Shown: one piece after another, positions 1-6,126 of the stretch
Numbering within the stretch: position 1 is the first letter of the stretch
Layout of the letters: the number at the start of each line of letters is the position of its first letter
From: CAYNBT01 sp964396025
Lineage (GTDB): Bacteria > Patescibacteriota > WWE3 > UBA101185 > UBA10185
Assembly: GCA_964396025.1 (NCBI GenBank)
Contig: CAYNBT010000023.1
Span: 1-9,859 of the forward strand
Direction of reading: 5' to 3'
DNA: 9,859 nt
Position numbers and translations under genes: made by a program
Notes under the pieces: generated by a model
Databases searched by the model: none
Seen by the model: the letters and a program-made list of their open reading frames with translations, nothing else
What the model was told of the DNA's origin: nothing

Positions 1-2
1 CT

Positions 3-530
3 TGTCATGAGCTTTTCTGGCTCAATTTTAAGGTAGCATTTTCTCCACAATCTCACTATCTCTTAAAACTAAACAGAGCTTACTACCTTTATGTACTTTT
101 AACAGATCCGATCAGAATTCTAATGGTATGGTCTTTGCTTCTTTATCCAATCAACATCTTGGTTAATTATGTTTTTTATCTTCTTCTTAACGTAGTTTAT
201 TGGTTTAAGTTAGGTAGAAGAGATCCTCTGTGGATTGTTGTCCTTTACCCTGTTTATAGTAAATACAATACGCTTTGCAGATTTTATGCTCATCTCCATT
301 GGTTTGAGGTGAAATACAGTTTTTATAAGCGTAAACTTCATTCCAGAGTTACACAGCGCAAAATAACTCTTGAATACGTTTTAACTACATTGTTGCTTTC
401 CGCTATGTGGGTGCTTGCAGCAAGAATGATGCTAAATGCTGTAAAATTGGAATACATAAATCGGTTACCAATTATTTCAGAGATTCAAAAAGATATTGCA
501 TATCTAATATTTGCCGGTTTGGGGAAATAA
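3..530 (+). CDS. Multi-pass membrane protein, C-terminal part; possibly a family 2 glycosyltransferase (partial at left edge)
   Basis: The reading frame is open from base 3 with no stop, so this is the last 175 residues of a larger protein and the ATG at 123 is an internal methionine. Visible residues 39-68 are strongly hydrophobic (about two helices). An amphipathic, aromatic stretch follows at 76-108, then a helix at 123-141 and a final hydrophobic patch at 164-174. Helix pair, interfacial 'LYPVYSKY' segment and further helix resemble the C-terminal membrane part of processive family 2 glycosyltransferases (PgaC/BcsA-like), which polymerise sugars at the inner membrane. The catalytic domain (DxD, QxxRW) lies outside the window, so this is inference. 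The downstream gene starts 2 nt after the stop and encodes an anchored hydrolase-like protein, which fits a polysaccharide operon. An unrelated polytopic membrane protein remains possible. Confidence 0.75.
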   Translation, partial: CHELFWLNFKVAFSPQSHYLLKLNRAYYLYVLLTDPIRILMVWSLLLYPINILVNYVFYLLLNVVYWFKLGRRDPLWIVVLYPVYSKYNTLCRFYAHLHWFEVKYSFYKRKLHSRVTQRKITLEYVLTTLLLSAMWVLAARMMLNAVKLEYINRLPIISEIQKDIAYLIFAGLGK

Positions 531-532
531 AT

Positions 533-1582
533 ATGAAAAACGTAAGTGCTGGCTATAAATTGATTATATTTTTATTTGTACTAGGTACTGCTTTCTTTGC
601 CTTTCAGCGGTATAGTGCAATTTCTTTGCGTAGTAATGATTCTAACAACGTTACGTTGGCTCAGACAACTCCACCGCTTAGTGCTTGGATGTGGGAATCT
701 CCCAGCAAATACACTTATGAAGATCAAAGGAAACTTCTTAACAAGGCTTTTTCTAGGCACATTTCAACAATATTTCTCAATATCGAGGAATATGTAAACA
801 TAAAAGAAAGTAGTTTACCTCCGTTAGAAATAACACAGCAACTTGCAGACTACGAACAATCTCTAAGCAAGTTCATTGAACTTTCAAATAAAAACAATAT
901 TCAAGTAATTGCTTTAGCCGGAGATGTAACTTGGTCCTTTGATACACACAGATACATAACTGCCATGTTGATTGAATTTGTTAATAATTTTAATCTCGCT
1001 CATTCAACAACTAGATTTGCTGGTATACAGTTTGACATTGAATACTACAACTCTTCTGAGTACAAAAAAGCAAGCAAAAAAGAAAAGATTAAAATGTCTA
1101 CTGCGTATTTGGATTTGGTTGAAACATTACTTGCTAAATCAGAAACGCCTTTTGGTTTAGCCATACCTTATTGGTTTAACAGAAAAGATTCCGAAATCAA
1201 CTTTGAGTACAACTCAAAGCAAGGAACAATCTTTACACATTTGCAAGATATTCTTGGTTTGGATACAGGTACGGAATCAGATAAACCTGTGTTACCCAAC
1301 CATTTGGCAATAATGTCTTATAGAAGAAAAACCTTGGGAAACAATGGCACTGTTGAAATAGTGAAAGGATTGTTTAAGTCTCTACAAAAGTCAAATAAAG
1401 CGCTAACATTGTATATTGGGCAAGACACCGCAACTAATGACACCGCAATGTCGTTTCAGCCAAACGAATGGAATGAGTTTATAGAAGCAGTTAACGTGCT
1501 AAACTCTACCTTTGACGAATACAGCTCTTACGGTGGTGTTGCAGTGCATCACCTTTCGGATTATCTGAAAATGGAAAAATAA
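533..1582 (+). CDS. Membrane-anchored TIM-barrel glycoside-hydrolase-like protein
   Basis: 349 residues, probably extracytoplasmic. I chose the ATG at 533 because it sits 2 nt after the upstream stop, has GGGGAA 6 nt upstream, and begins with a signal-anchor (polar start, hydrophobic residues about 8-25). An ATG at 407 is in frame but would overlap the upstream gene by 124 nt. The body looks like a beta/alpha barrel. Short hydrophobic strands alternate with helices, strand 'GIQFDIEYY' puts Asp168 and Glu170 in a D-x-E arrangement like the end of the GH18-type DxxDxDxE strand, 'LAIPYWF' looks like another barrel strand, and 'GGVAVHHL' (334-341) looks like the last one. No exact family is recognised. 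The context next to a possible sugar polymerase suggests polysaccharide trimming or modification, comparable in layout to PgaB beside PgaC. The catalytic role is inferred, not shown. Confidence 0.85.
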   Translation: MKNVSAGYKLIIFLFVLGTAFFAFQRYSAISLRSNDSNNVTLAQTTPPLSAWMWESPSKYTYEDQRKLLNKAFSRHISTIFLNIEEYVNIKESSLPPLEITQQLADYEQSLSKFIELSNKNNIQVIALAGDVTWSFDTHRYITAMLIEFVNNFNLAHSTTRFAGIQFDIEYYNSSEYKKASKKEKIKMSTAYLDLVETLLAKSETPFGLAIPYWFNRKDSEINFEYNSKQGTIFTHLQDILGLDTGTESDKPVLPNHLAIMSYRRKTLGNNGTVEIVKGLFKSLQKSNKALTLYIGQDTATNDTAMSFQPNEWNEFIEAVNVLNSTFDEYSSYGGVAVHHLSDYLKMEK

Positions 1583-3222
1583 TGGAGCAAAAAAAGATCT
1601 TAATACAAATTAATAACGCTTCCTTTAGATATACCGGAGAAGAGTATCTCTTTGAGGATGTAAAGATCACCGTAAAACAGGGTGATAGAACTGCTATTGT
1701 TGGAGCCAATGGTAGTGGCAAAAGCACACTTCTAAAGCTTCTTACAGGAAATTTGAAACTTGAAGAAGGCACACAATCGGTTTTTGGTAAGTGTTACTAT
1801 GTTCCACAAGTTGATTTAACAGCTCGCCAAAAAAATTCCAAGATCTACGAATACATTTTGACTTATTTTGAAGAGTGGTGGGACGTCTTGCCTGAACTGG
1901 AGAAGCTGTTTGGATTAAGTTTGGATCCAGAAGCTGAGATGGAAACCTTGAGCGGCGGAGAACTCATGAAGCTTAATCTAGCCATCGCTATAAAACACAA
2001 TCCCGAAGTTATGGTTTTGGATGAGCCCACAAATCATTTGGATGTTAGATCTATCAATACGCTAATAAACTTCATAAAAGAAGATACAAAAGGCAAATAC
2101 ACTTTCCTGATTGTTTCACACGATATTTTCTTTTTGGACAGTGTAGTAACTTCTATTCTTGAACTTGAAGACAAAAAAATCACGGTTTATGGTGGTAATT
2201 ACACTTTTTACAAAGAACAAAAAGAGCTTCATCTTAGGGGAATGAGAAAGCAATATGAACTGGCAAAAGAAAAACTAGAGCGTACACAAGAACTTGAACA
2301 GAAAAACATAGAAAGACAGGCCAAAAAAGCTAATCAAGCAAAGTTAGCTTTCATCAAGGGAAGTATAGACAAACGAGCCTACAGCGAAGGAAAGCAAGCC
2401 GCATCGTCTTTGCAGCATGGAAAAAACATTGCAGTGGAGCGTCTTAAAGAGGATGCAGAAGAAATGCTAGAAGATTTTGAAACTGAAGAGAGACGTTTAG
2501 CATTTATCAATCTAAAAAATACTTCAGAAAACTCAAACAGAACAATATTCGAATTAAAAAATGCAAGCTTAAGTGTTGGAGGGCAAGCGTTATTAAAAGA
2601 AATCAACCTTAAAATTACCTATGGCGACAGATTAGTTATTGCAGGAGATAATGGTTCAGGCAAGACAACATTAGTCAAAGCACTTATTCAGAAAACCTCA
2701 CATACGAAAGAAGCACAGGTAAATGAAAAAATATCCTTGGAAGGTGATATCTACGTTGGAAGTAAACTAGCGTGTGTTTTTGTGGATCAACACTACAGTT
2801 TAATCAAACCAGAACTGAATCTTTTTGAGAATTTGATGGCCTACGACAAAACGCTAACCGAGTCAAAAGCTAAAGAACAACTTGGTAAATTTCAATTTAA
2901 AACCGAAAAAGAAATGAAAAAACTTGGGAAAAACTTGAGCGGGGGTGAAATGGTTAGGTTGGTCATGTCCATGATTACTTCCTTCCCGATTGATTTGGTG
3001 ATTTTGGATGAACCAACAAACAATTTGGATGTAGAAACCGTTAATGTGTTAATCAAATCGTTAAACAACTTTAGAGGCGCTGTGATTGTGATATCTCATA
3101 ATGTTGATTTTTTGCACAAGATAAACATTAGTACTTCCTATCTGATTAAAAACAAAAAGCTAAAATTACTAGATGTTTCACCTGCACAAAAAGACGTTTA
3201 TTACTCAAAACTTTCATCCTAA
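1582..3222 (+). CDS. ABC-F family ATPase (duplicated ABC domains, no membrane segments)
   Basis: 546 residues with two nucleotide-binding domains in one chain. Domain 1: Walker A GANGSGKST (41-49), Q-loop Gln76, signature LSGGE (123-127), Walker B ending in EPTNHLD (148-154), switch His180. Domain 2: Walker A GDNGSGKTT (355-363), LSGGE (452-456), EPTNNLD (477-483), His506. Between them (about 210-300) lies a highly charged helical linker typical of ABC-F proteins. There are no transmembrane helices, so it is not a transporter. ABC-F proteins bind the ribosomal E site and help translation or protect against antibiotics; which subtype this is cannot be told. The start ATG overlaps the previous stop as TAATG with no good SD, implying translational coupling. 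Its place after envelope genes could be mere operon packing. Confidence 0.96.
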   Translation: MEQKKILIQINNASFRYTGEEYLFEDVKITVKQGDRTAIVGANGSGKSTLLKLLTGNLKLEEGTQSVFGKCYYVPQVDLTARQKNSKIYEYILTYFEEWWDVLPELEKLFGLSLDPEAEMETLSGGELMKLNLAIAIKHNPEVMVLDEPTNHLDVRSINTLINFIKEDTKGKYTFLIVSHDIFFLDSVVTSILELEDKKITVYGGNYTFYKEQKELHLRGMRKQYELAKEKLERTQELEQKNIERQAKKANQAKLAFIKGSIDKRAYSEGKQAASSLQHGKNIAVERLKEDAEEMLEDFETEERRLAFINLKNTSENSNRTIFELKNASLSVGGQALLKEINLKITYGDRLVIAGDNGSGKTTLVKALIQKTSHTKEAQVNEKISLEGDIYVGSKLACVFVDQHYSLIKPELNLFENLMAYDKTLTESKAKEQLGKFQFKTEKEMKKLGKNLSGGEMVRLVMSMITSFPIDLVILDEPTNNLDVETVNVLIKSLNNFRGAVIVISHNVDFLHKINISTSYLIKNKKLKLLDVSPAQKDVYYSKLSS

Positions 3223-3225
3223 ATA

Positions 3226-3258
3226 TAGCCAACAGCTGTGTAAAACAACTATTGGCTA
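3226..3258. terminator. Hairpin between convergent genes
   Basis: TAGCCAA (3226-3232) pairs with TTGGCTA (3252-3258). The stem continues inwards through AG/CT and TGT/ACA with two C-A mismatches to a 5-nt loop. It lies 3 nt after the ABC-F stop and 10 nt before the end of the convergent 54-aa gene. There is no clean T-tract on the + side, but on the minus strand TATTT follows the stem. It probably acts as a weak two-way terminator or 3'-end stabiliser. Confidence 0.5.
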
Positions 3259-3268
3259 ATCAGTTAAT

Positions 3269-3433
3269 CTACGCGGAAGTGCCTACCTGTGTTGCTTTTA
3301 CATTTTCTTCAAGCCACTTTCGACACTCTTTATAGGTGCCACAAAACACTCTAATCTCTATACTTCGTTCCAAACACCAAGACATTCGCAGATTGTACTC
3401 ATTTGTAACAGTGTTGTGCAAGATCTTCCACAT
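3269..3433 (-). CDS. Small protein of unknown function (54 aa)
   Basis: I do not recognise this protein. The frame could begin at 3472, but the ATG at 3433 is preceded by AAAAGGAG with 6 nt spacing (AGGAG at 3440-3444), which decides the start. The 54-residue product begins MWKILHNT, has Cys at 20, 31 and 36, and ends in a segment 'GTYKECRKWLEEN' that reads as a short amphipathic helix. There is no signal or membrane segment, so it is probably cytosolic. It is transcribed divergently from the secreted-protein gene at 3521 and converges on the ABC-F gene. The strong SD and an extended -10 upstream (3463-3471) support a real gene rather than chance. Confidence 0.7.
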   Translation of the reverse strand: MWKILHNTVTNEYNLRMSWCLERSIEIRVFCGTYKECRKWLEENVKATQVGTSA

Positions 3434-3456
3434 TGATTTCTCCTTTTCTGCAGATT

Positions 3457-3484
3457 TTGTACATTCTAGCATTTGTAGTAGAAT
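3457..3484 (+). promoter_or_regulatory. Promoter for the secreted 3D-like protein
   Basis: TAGAAT at 3479-3484 serves as -10, with a weak TTGTAC (3457-3462) 16 nt upstream as -35. Predicted start is near 3491, about 30 nt before the ATG at 3521. The -10 forms an inverted repeat with the minus-strand -10 at 3463-3468, so the two divergent promoters physically overlap. Confidence 0.45.
3463..3471 (-). promoter_or_regulatory. Extended -10 promoter for the 54-aa gene
   Basis: On the minus strand TGC-TAGAAT matches an extended -10 (TGn plus 5 of 6 bases of TATAAT). No convincing -35 lies 17 nt upstream. Predicted transcription start is near 3456, giving a leader of about 23 nt that contains the SD. 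Confidence 0.45.
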
Positions 3485-3520
3485 TCTCCGAGCACTGTTT
3501 CTTACACAATAGGAGAGTAT

Positions 3521-4459
3521 ATGTACAACAAATTTGCCCTTGGAATCTTATCCTTGCTGGTTGTGTTAGGGCTAGTTCTAGCGTTCAGTTCATTAACTGA
3601 GCCTAGTAAGCCTAATGACATTTCCGGCACCAGAGAGATTCCAGTCGCATTGGTTGCAACAGACGGCATTTTGCCAACTGTGCTTGCACCAAACGTTACG
3701 CCTGATCTGGGTGTAACACCAGAACCTACAGAGAACAAATCGCGCGTGTTTGATTGGGAGGTCATAATCGCGCAAGAGATGACGTCTGCAGATAACGCCG
3801 TTGAGCAGGAATCAGTTCCTGATACACCTCAAGCTCACGCCACTAAACTTCCAGAGTATGCGCCTAATGAAATCCCCGTGGGATATGTACCAATTCCATT
3901 TGTTGCGTGGGTAACATTTTATGTTCCCGAAGCCTGTGGTTTTGCGCGAGAAGATTGGTCTTCGTGGTTCTTATCTTGGGTTGAACAAGGCGAACGTTCC
4001 ACTGGTTTTGCTTACAATCCTGACATAAATTGTGGGCATTCCGGTGTTTGGGATTTGATGGCGGGCGGAAGGAATATCTATACGGATTGCAATGGTTCGT
4101 GTTTTGACGTTGCCGCAGCTTGCCCGCACGTGATTACAGTTGATGAGAGTGTAGAGGGAGGATTGATCACCGGATACTACATTCAATTTCCCAACAATCA
4201 GGATTTGGGTGTACGCAGATGCTATGACGTTGGTGGTGGCGTAAATGTTCTACCGCCCACAAACATAGCGGGTAACATACTACCAAGTTTCGATGTTGAA
4301 ATTTTGTCTGCAATGCATGGGCCAAATATGTCATGGGTAGGAAGCTCTTTTAGAGATGCCATCCTTTGGGTGCCAAGAACGCAACAAGAACAAGTCATGA
4401 ATCATCTTGTTTCGCCAGCACTAATGACCCCTGAGTTTGAAGACAAAATTTTGGATTGA
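3521..4459 (+). CDS. Secreted or anchored Cys-containing protein with 3D/double-psi-barrel-like C-terminal domain
   Basis: 312 residues; SD AGGAGAG at 3511-3517 fixes the start. Residues 5-23 form a hydrophobic signal or anchor. Residues 25-120 are a low-complexity, Pro/Thr/Glu-rich linker, and the rest is a compact domain with six Cys (first at 139), suitable for three disulfides outside the membrane. Three regions line up with the Asp triad of 3D domains (as in MltA/YuiC/Rpf-type peptidoglycan enzymes): 'ITVDESV' (Asp208, compare VDPSV), 'YDVGGG' (Asp236, compare DTGG) and 'FDVEIL' (Asp258, compare IDLYF). The Asp spacing is longer than in YuiC, so a lytic transglycosylase role is only a hypothesis. 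It ends 28 nt before a strong terminator and stands alone as a single-gene unit. Confidence 0.85.
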   Translation: MYNKFALGILSLLVVLGLVLAFSSLTEPSKPNDISGTREIPVALVATDGILPTVLAPNVTPDLGVTPEPTENKSRVFDWEVIIAQEMTSADNAVEQESVPDTPQAHATKLPEYAPNEIPVGYVPIPFVAWVTFYVPEACGFAREDWSSWFLSWVEQGERSTGFAYNPDINCGHSGVWDLMAGGRNIYTDCNGSCFDVAAACPHVITVDESVEGGLITGYYIQFPNNQDLGVRRCYDVGGGVNVLPPTNIAGNILPSFDVEILSAMHGPNMSWVGSSFRDAILWVPRTQQEQVMNHLVSPALMTPEFEDKILD

Positions 4460-4487
4460 TCTTGGTTTCTTGAAACAGTGAAAATAG

Positions 4488-4532
4488 AGGCGGGTTATGT
4501 TTTTCTTAGAAAAACAACCCGCCTTTTTCTTC
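4488..4532. terminator. Strong two-way rho-independent terminator
   Basis: AGGCGGGT (from 4488) pairs with ACCCGCCT (ending 4524). The stem continues as TGTTTTTC/GAAAAACA around a TTA loop, with a 2-nt bulge. The + side is followed by TTTTTCTT. On the minus strand the same stem is preceded by an A-run and followed by CTATTTTC. It separates the convergent genes at 3521-4459 and 4692-4534. Confidence 0.9.
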
Positions 4533-4533
4533 C

Positions 4534-4692
4534 TCACACTCGCCAGAAACACCCACGACTGCGCTTGTTGCAGTGATACGTGCCTTCAATACATCCAGCG
4601 CATTCTTCACACTCGCATTCATACGGCCCTCTTGTGAAATAGTCGTTATTTAATCCAAAAGAGCTAAGCTGACCGAAGTAGAAACCAAACAT
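4534..4692 (-). CDS. Six-cysteine 52-aa protein, downstream partner of the ATP-grasp ligase
   Basis: Found by translating the gap between the terminator and the ligase gene. ATG at 4692, stop TGA at 4534-4536. AAGGAG (4700-4705) stands 7 nt upstream of the ATG, and the gene starts 17 nt after the ligase stop, so the two form an operon. The N-terminal half is Gly/Phe/Tyr-rich (MFGFYFGQLSSFG). The C-terminal half carries Cys26, 28, 31, 34, 41 and 48 in a C-x-C-x2-C-x2-C-x6-C-x6-C pattern, with His40 and an FWRV end. There is no signal peptide. Cys spacing could bind zinc or an Fe-S cluster, or the protein could be a peptide substrate of the neighbouring ligase. No family is recognised. The SD, tight spacing and stop placed right before a terminator argue for a real gene. 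Confidence 0.75.
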   Translation of the reverse strand: MFGFYFGQLSSFGLNNDYFTRGPYECECEECAGCIEGTYHCNKRSRGCFWRV

Positions 4693-4709
4693 GATTTCGC
4701 TCCTTAGCA

Positions 4710-5723
4710 CTAGATACCGTATCTGGATCTAGCGCTGTTGATGATTCCTTCTACAAGCTGTGTAAAGTCCAGACCTGCGTGTTTAGCGGCGGTAGGAAAG
4801 TAACTGAGCCCGTTAGGATCAGGATTTATTCCCGGTAAAGTGTTTATTTCAATAAAGTACAACGCACCGCTATCGTTTAACCTATAATCTATTCTAGCAC
4901 AATCTTTGACATCTAGCGTGTTCCATACACATAGGGACGTTGATTCAATCAAATCCATAATTTCTTTTGAAACGTTTGGTGGGCAATCATATGCAACTGT
5001 AAGGTCTTTCAACGCATCTTCATAAATCCATTTTAATTCGTATCCCGCAACCTTGTTAAATCCTTCAGGTAAAAAGTCAAATTTTTGCTCAATCGGGGGC
5101 AACATTTTTGGTGGATTCCCCAACAATGCAACAGTAAATTCTCTTCCATCAATGTATTCTTCTACCAAGGCTTCGTTGTCAAATTCCTTTAGCACTCTTT
5201 CAACTGCCTTTTTTAATGCGGCTACATCATGCACAACACTGTCATTAAAAATTCCCTTGCTTGAGCCTTGCTTGTTAGGTTTGACTATAAAAGGAAATTT
5301 GAGTTTTGGATTCAGAGAGTCATTTATAGTTTTAAAAACTTGAGCATGAGGTACGACTACACCCGCATTTTCAAGTAAATCCTTGGTCATTTGTTTGTTA
5401 AGTTTTATAGCATGTGTGGTTGGGCTTGAGTGTGTATAAGGAATCCCAAGCATTTCACAAAATATTGGAATTTGAGATTCTCGTGCATCTCCGTTCAAAC
5501 CTTCCGCGATGTTAAAGACTAGATCAATACTCTTTTTTTGATCTCTGAGTTTTTGAAAAGCATCTAAATCGGCTTCTATCTTGGTTACTGTGTGTCCGAG
5601 TGACTCTATTGCGTTTGAGATGCTGTTGATGACATATTCAGAATCAAATTCTAAGTCGTCTTGCATGGCGTCTGTGCTGTACTGTTCGTTATGTTTTACG
5701 TTATAGGCGAATGCAATATTCAC
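4710..5723 (-). CDS. D-alanine-D-alanine ligase-like ATP-grasp enzyme
   Basis: 337 residues from the GTG at 5723, whose start VNIAFAYN matches the usual Ddl start (KIAFIYN-like). In-frame ATG 5735 and TTG 5753 also exist but lie in or before the promoter. The Ddl/ATP-grasp motifs are in order: 'DLVFNIAEGLNGDARE' with 'GIPYTHS' (N-domain), 'KPNKQGSSKGI' (ATP loop), 'EEYIDGREFTVALLG', and 'ARIDYRL..IEINTLPGINP' (Mg/ATP site). Classical Ddl joins two D-Ala for peptidoglycan. The NIAEG-type N-domain and 'ELKW' in the omega loop (Trp232 where E. coli DdlB has Tyr216) suggest the Ddl-related subgroup with uncertain substrate. It leads an operon with the 52-aa Cys protein. No SD is present; a -10 box lies directly upstream, suggesting near-leaderless translation. 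Confidence 0.93.
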   Translation of the reverse strand: MNIAFAYNVKHNEQYSTDAMQDDLEFDSEYVINSISNAIESLGHTVTKIEADLDAFQKLRDQKKSIDLVFNIAEGLNGDARESQIPIFCEMLGIPYTHSSPTTHAIKLNKQMTKDLLENAGVVVPHAQVFKTINDSLNPKLKFPFIVKPNKQGSSKGIFNDSVVHDVAALKKAVERVLKEFDNEALVEEYIDGREFTVALLGNPPKMLPPIEQKFDFLPEGFNKVAGYELKWIYEDALKDLTVAYDCPPNVSKEIMDLIESTSLCVWNTLDVKDCARIDYRLNDSGALYFIEINTLPGINPDPNGLSYFPTAAKHAGLDFTQLVEGIINSARSRYGI

Positions 5724-5733
5724 AATGGAAAAC

Positions 5734-5761
5734 ATTATAGGGGAAATATGCAATTCAACAA
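5734..5761 (-). promoter_or_regulatory. Promoter of the ATP-grasp operon
   Basis: Minus-strand TTGTTG (5761-5756), a 16-nt spacer, then a perfect TATAAT (5739-5734). Predicted transcription start is near 5726, three bases before the GTG at 5723, so the mRNA would be almost leaderless. The -10 overlaps the alternative ATG at 5735, which argues against that start. Confidence 0.65.
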
Positions 5762-5769
5762 TGTTTTTT

Positions 5770-5814
5770 TATATATAAGAAAATGCACCTACAAGTTGTT
5801 AGCTTGAGGTGCAT
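5770..5814 (-). terminator. Rho-independent terminator of the small membrane-protein gene
   Basis: ATGCACCT (5783-5790) pairs with AGGTGCAT (5807-5814), continued by CAAG/CTTG with one bulged base and a 7-nt loop. Read on the minus strand the stem is followed by TTTTCTTATAT. It begins 6 nt after the stop of the 66-aa gene and ends just before the next promoter. Confidence 0.85.
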
Positions 5815-5819
5815 AGGTG

Positions 5820-6020
5820 TTAGCGGCCAAGACCACTATATAAATCTTTGTCTGGTCGTTCAATTTCAAGATGATGTAGTTGCGTGATTAATGTCATTGG
5901 TTGTGGATTACCCAAATTTTGTTCAGAGAGATGCGATAACCCGAATGCCATTAGAAACAAAAATATCACAAAGACTGCTAAGTGAATTCGCAATGCTCGT
6001 AGCTCGTCAAGATATAGCAC
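5820..6020 (-). CDS. Small single-helix membrane protein of unknown function (66 aa)
   Basis: I do not recognise the family. Start is GTG at 6020 because GGAGGA (6027-6032) sits 6 nt upstream. The N-terminus is short and carries Arg8, Arg11 and His13, followed by one hydrophobic helix (about 13-30) rich in Phe/Leu/Val. A polar tail of about 36 residues ends in DKDLYSGLGR. By the positive-inside rule the tail would face outwards. It has its own good promoter (6047-6075) and terminator (5783-5814), so it is a one-gene unit. It is divergent from pyrG and upstream of the ATP-grasp operon. A plain structural or regulatory membrane peptide is likely; toxin-like function cannot be excluded but nothing points to it. 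Confidence 0.75.
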   Translation of the reverse strand: MLYLDELRALRIHLAVFVIFLFLMAFGLSHLSEQNLGNPQPMTLITQLHHLEIERPDKDLYSGLGR

Positions 6021-6046
6021 GTTTAGTCCTCCACAAGATTTTTGTC

Positions 6047-6075
6047 ATAGTAGCATTTACAGCAATAGATATCAA
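6047..6075 (-). promoter_or_regulatory. Promoter of the 66-aa membrane protein gene
   Basis: Minus-strand TTGATA (6075-6070), an exact 17-nt spacer ending in TGC, and TACTAT (6052-6047) give a consensus-like promoter with extended -10. Predicted start is near 6040, leaving a 20-nt leader with the SD. Confidence 0.65.
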
Positions 6076-6092
6076 CCCATAGCCACAAATGC

Positions 6093-6121
6093 TTGCGCTA
6101 CTTAGTAAAAAAATTTAGCAT
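6093..6121 (+). promoter_or_regulatory. Putative leaderless promoter of pyrG
   Basis: TTGCGC (6093-6098), 17-nt spacer, TAGCAT (6116-6121); both boxes are imperfect. The -10 ends 5 nt before the ATG at 6127, so transcription would begin at about the start codon. No SD precedes the gene (the upstream bases are A/T-rich). Confidence 0.35.
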
Positions 6122-6126
6122 TAATT

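Noticed and set aside
407..532. Longer start for the hydrolase-like protein at ATG 407
   Set aside because: It would overlap the upstream gene by 124 nt in another frame, lacks an SD, and would place about 42 polar/Cys-rich residues before the signal-anchor. ATG 533 fits better.
3434..3472. Longer start for the 54-aa gene
   Set aside because: The strong SD lies just before ATG 3433, inside the longer version, and the extended -10 also lies within it.
4457..4487. UGA recoded as glycine (code 25)
   Set aside because: The TGA at 4457-4459 is followed shortly by a strong terminator, and the large conserved genes contain no in-frame TGA.
5053..5343. 96-aa frame on + strand opposite the ATP-grasp gene
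   Set aside because: It is antisense to conserved Ddl-like motifs, has no SD and no protein-like character; a shadow of the real gene.
5891..6082. 63-aa frame on + strand
   Set aside because: It is antisense to the 66-aa membrane-protein gene, which has a promoter, SD and terminator on the other strand.
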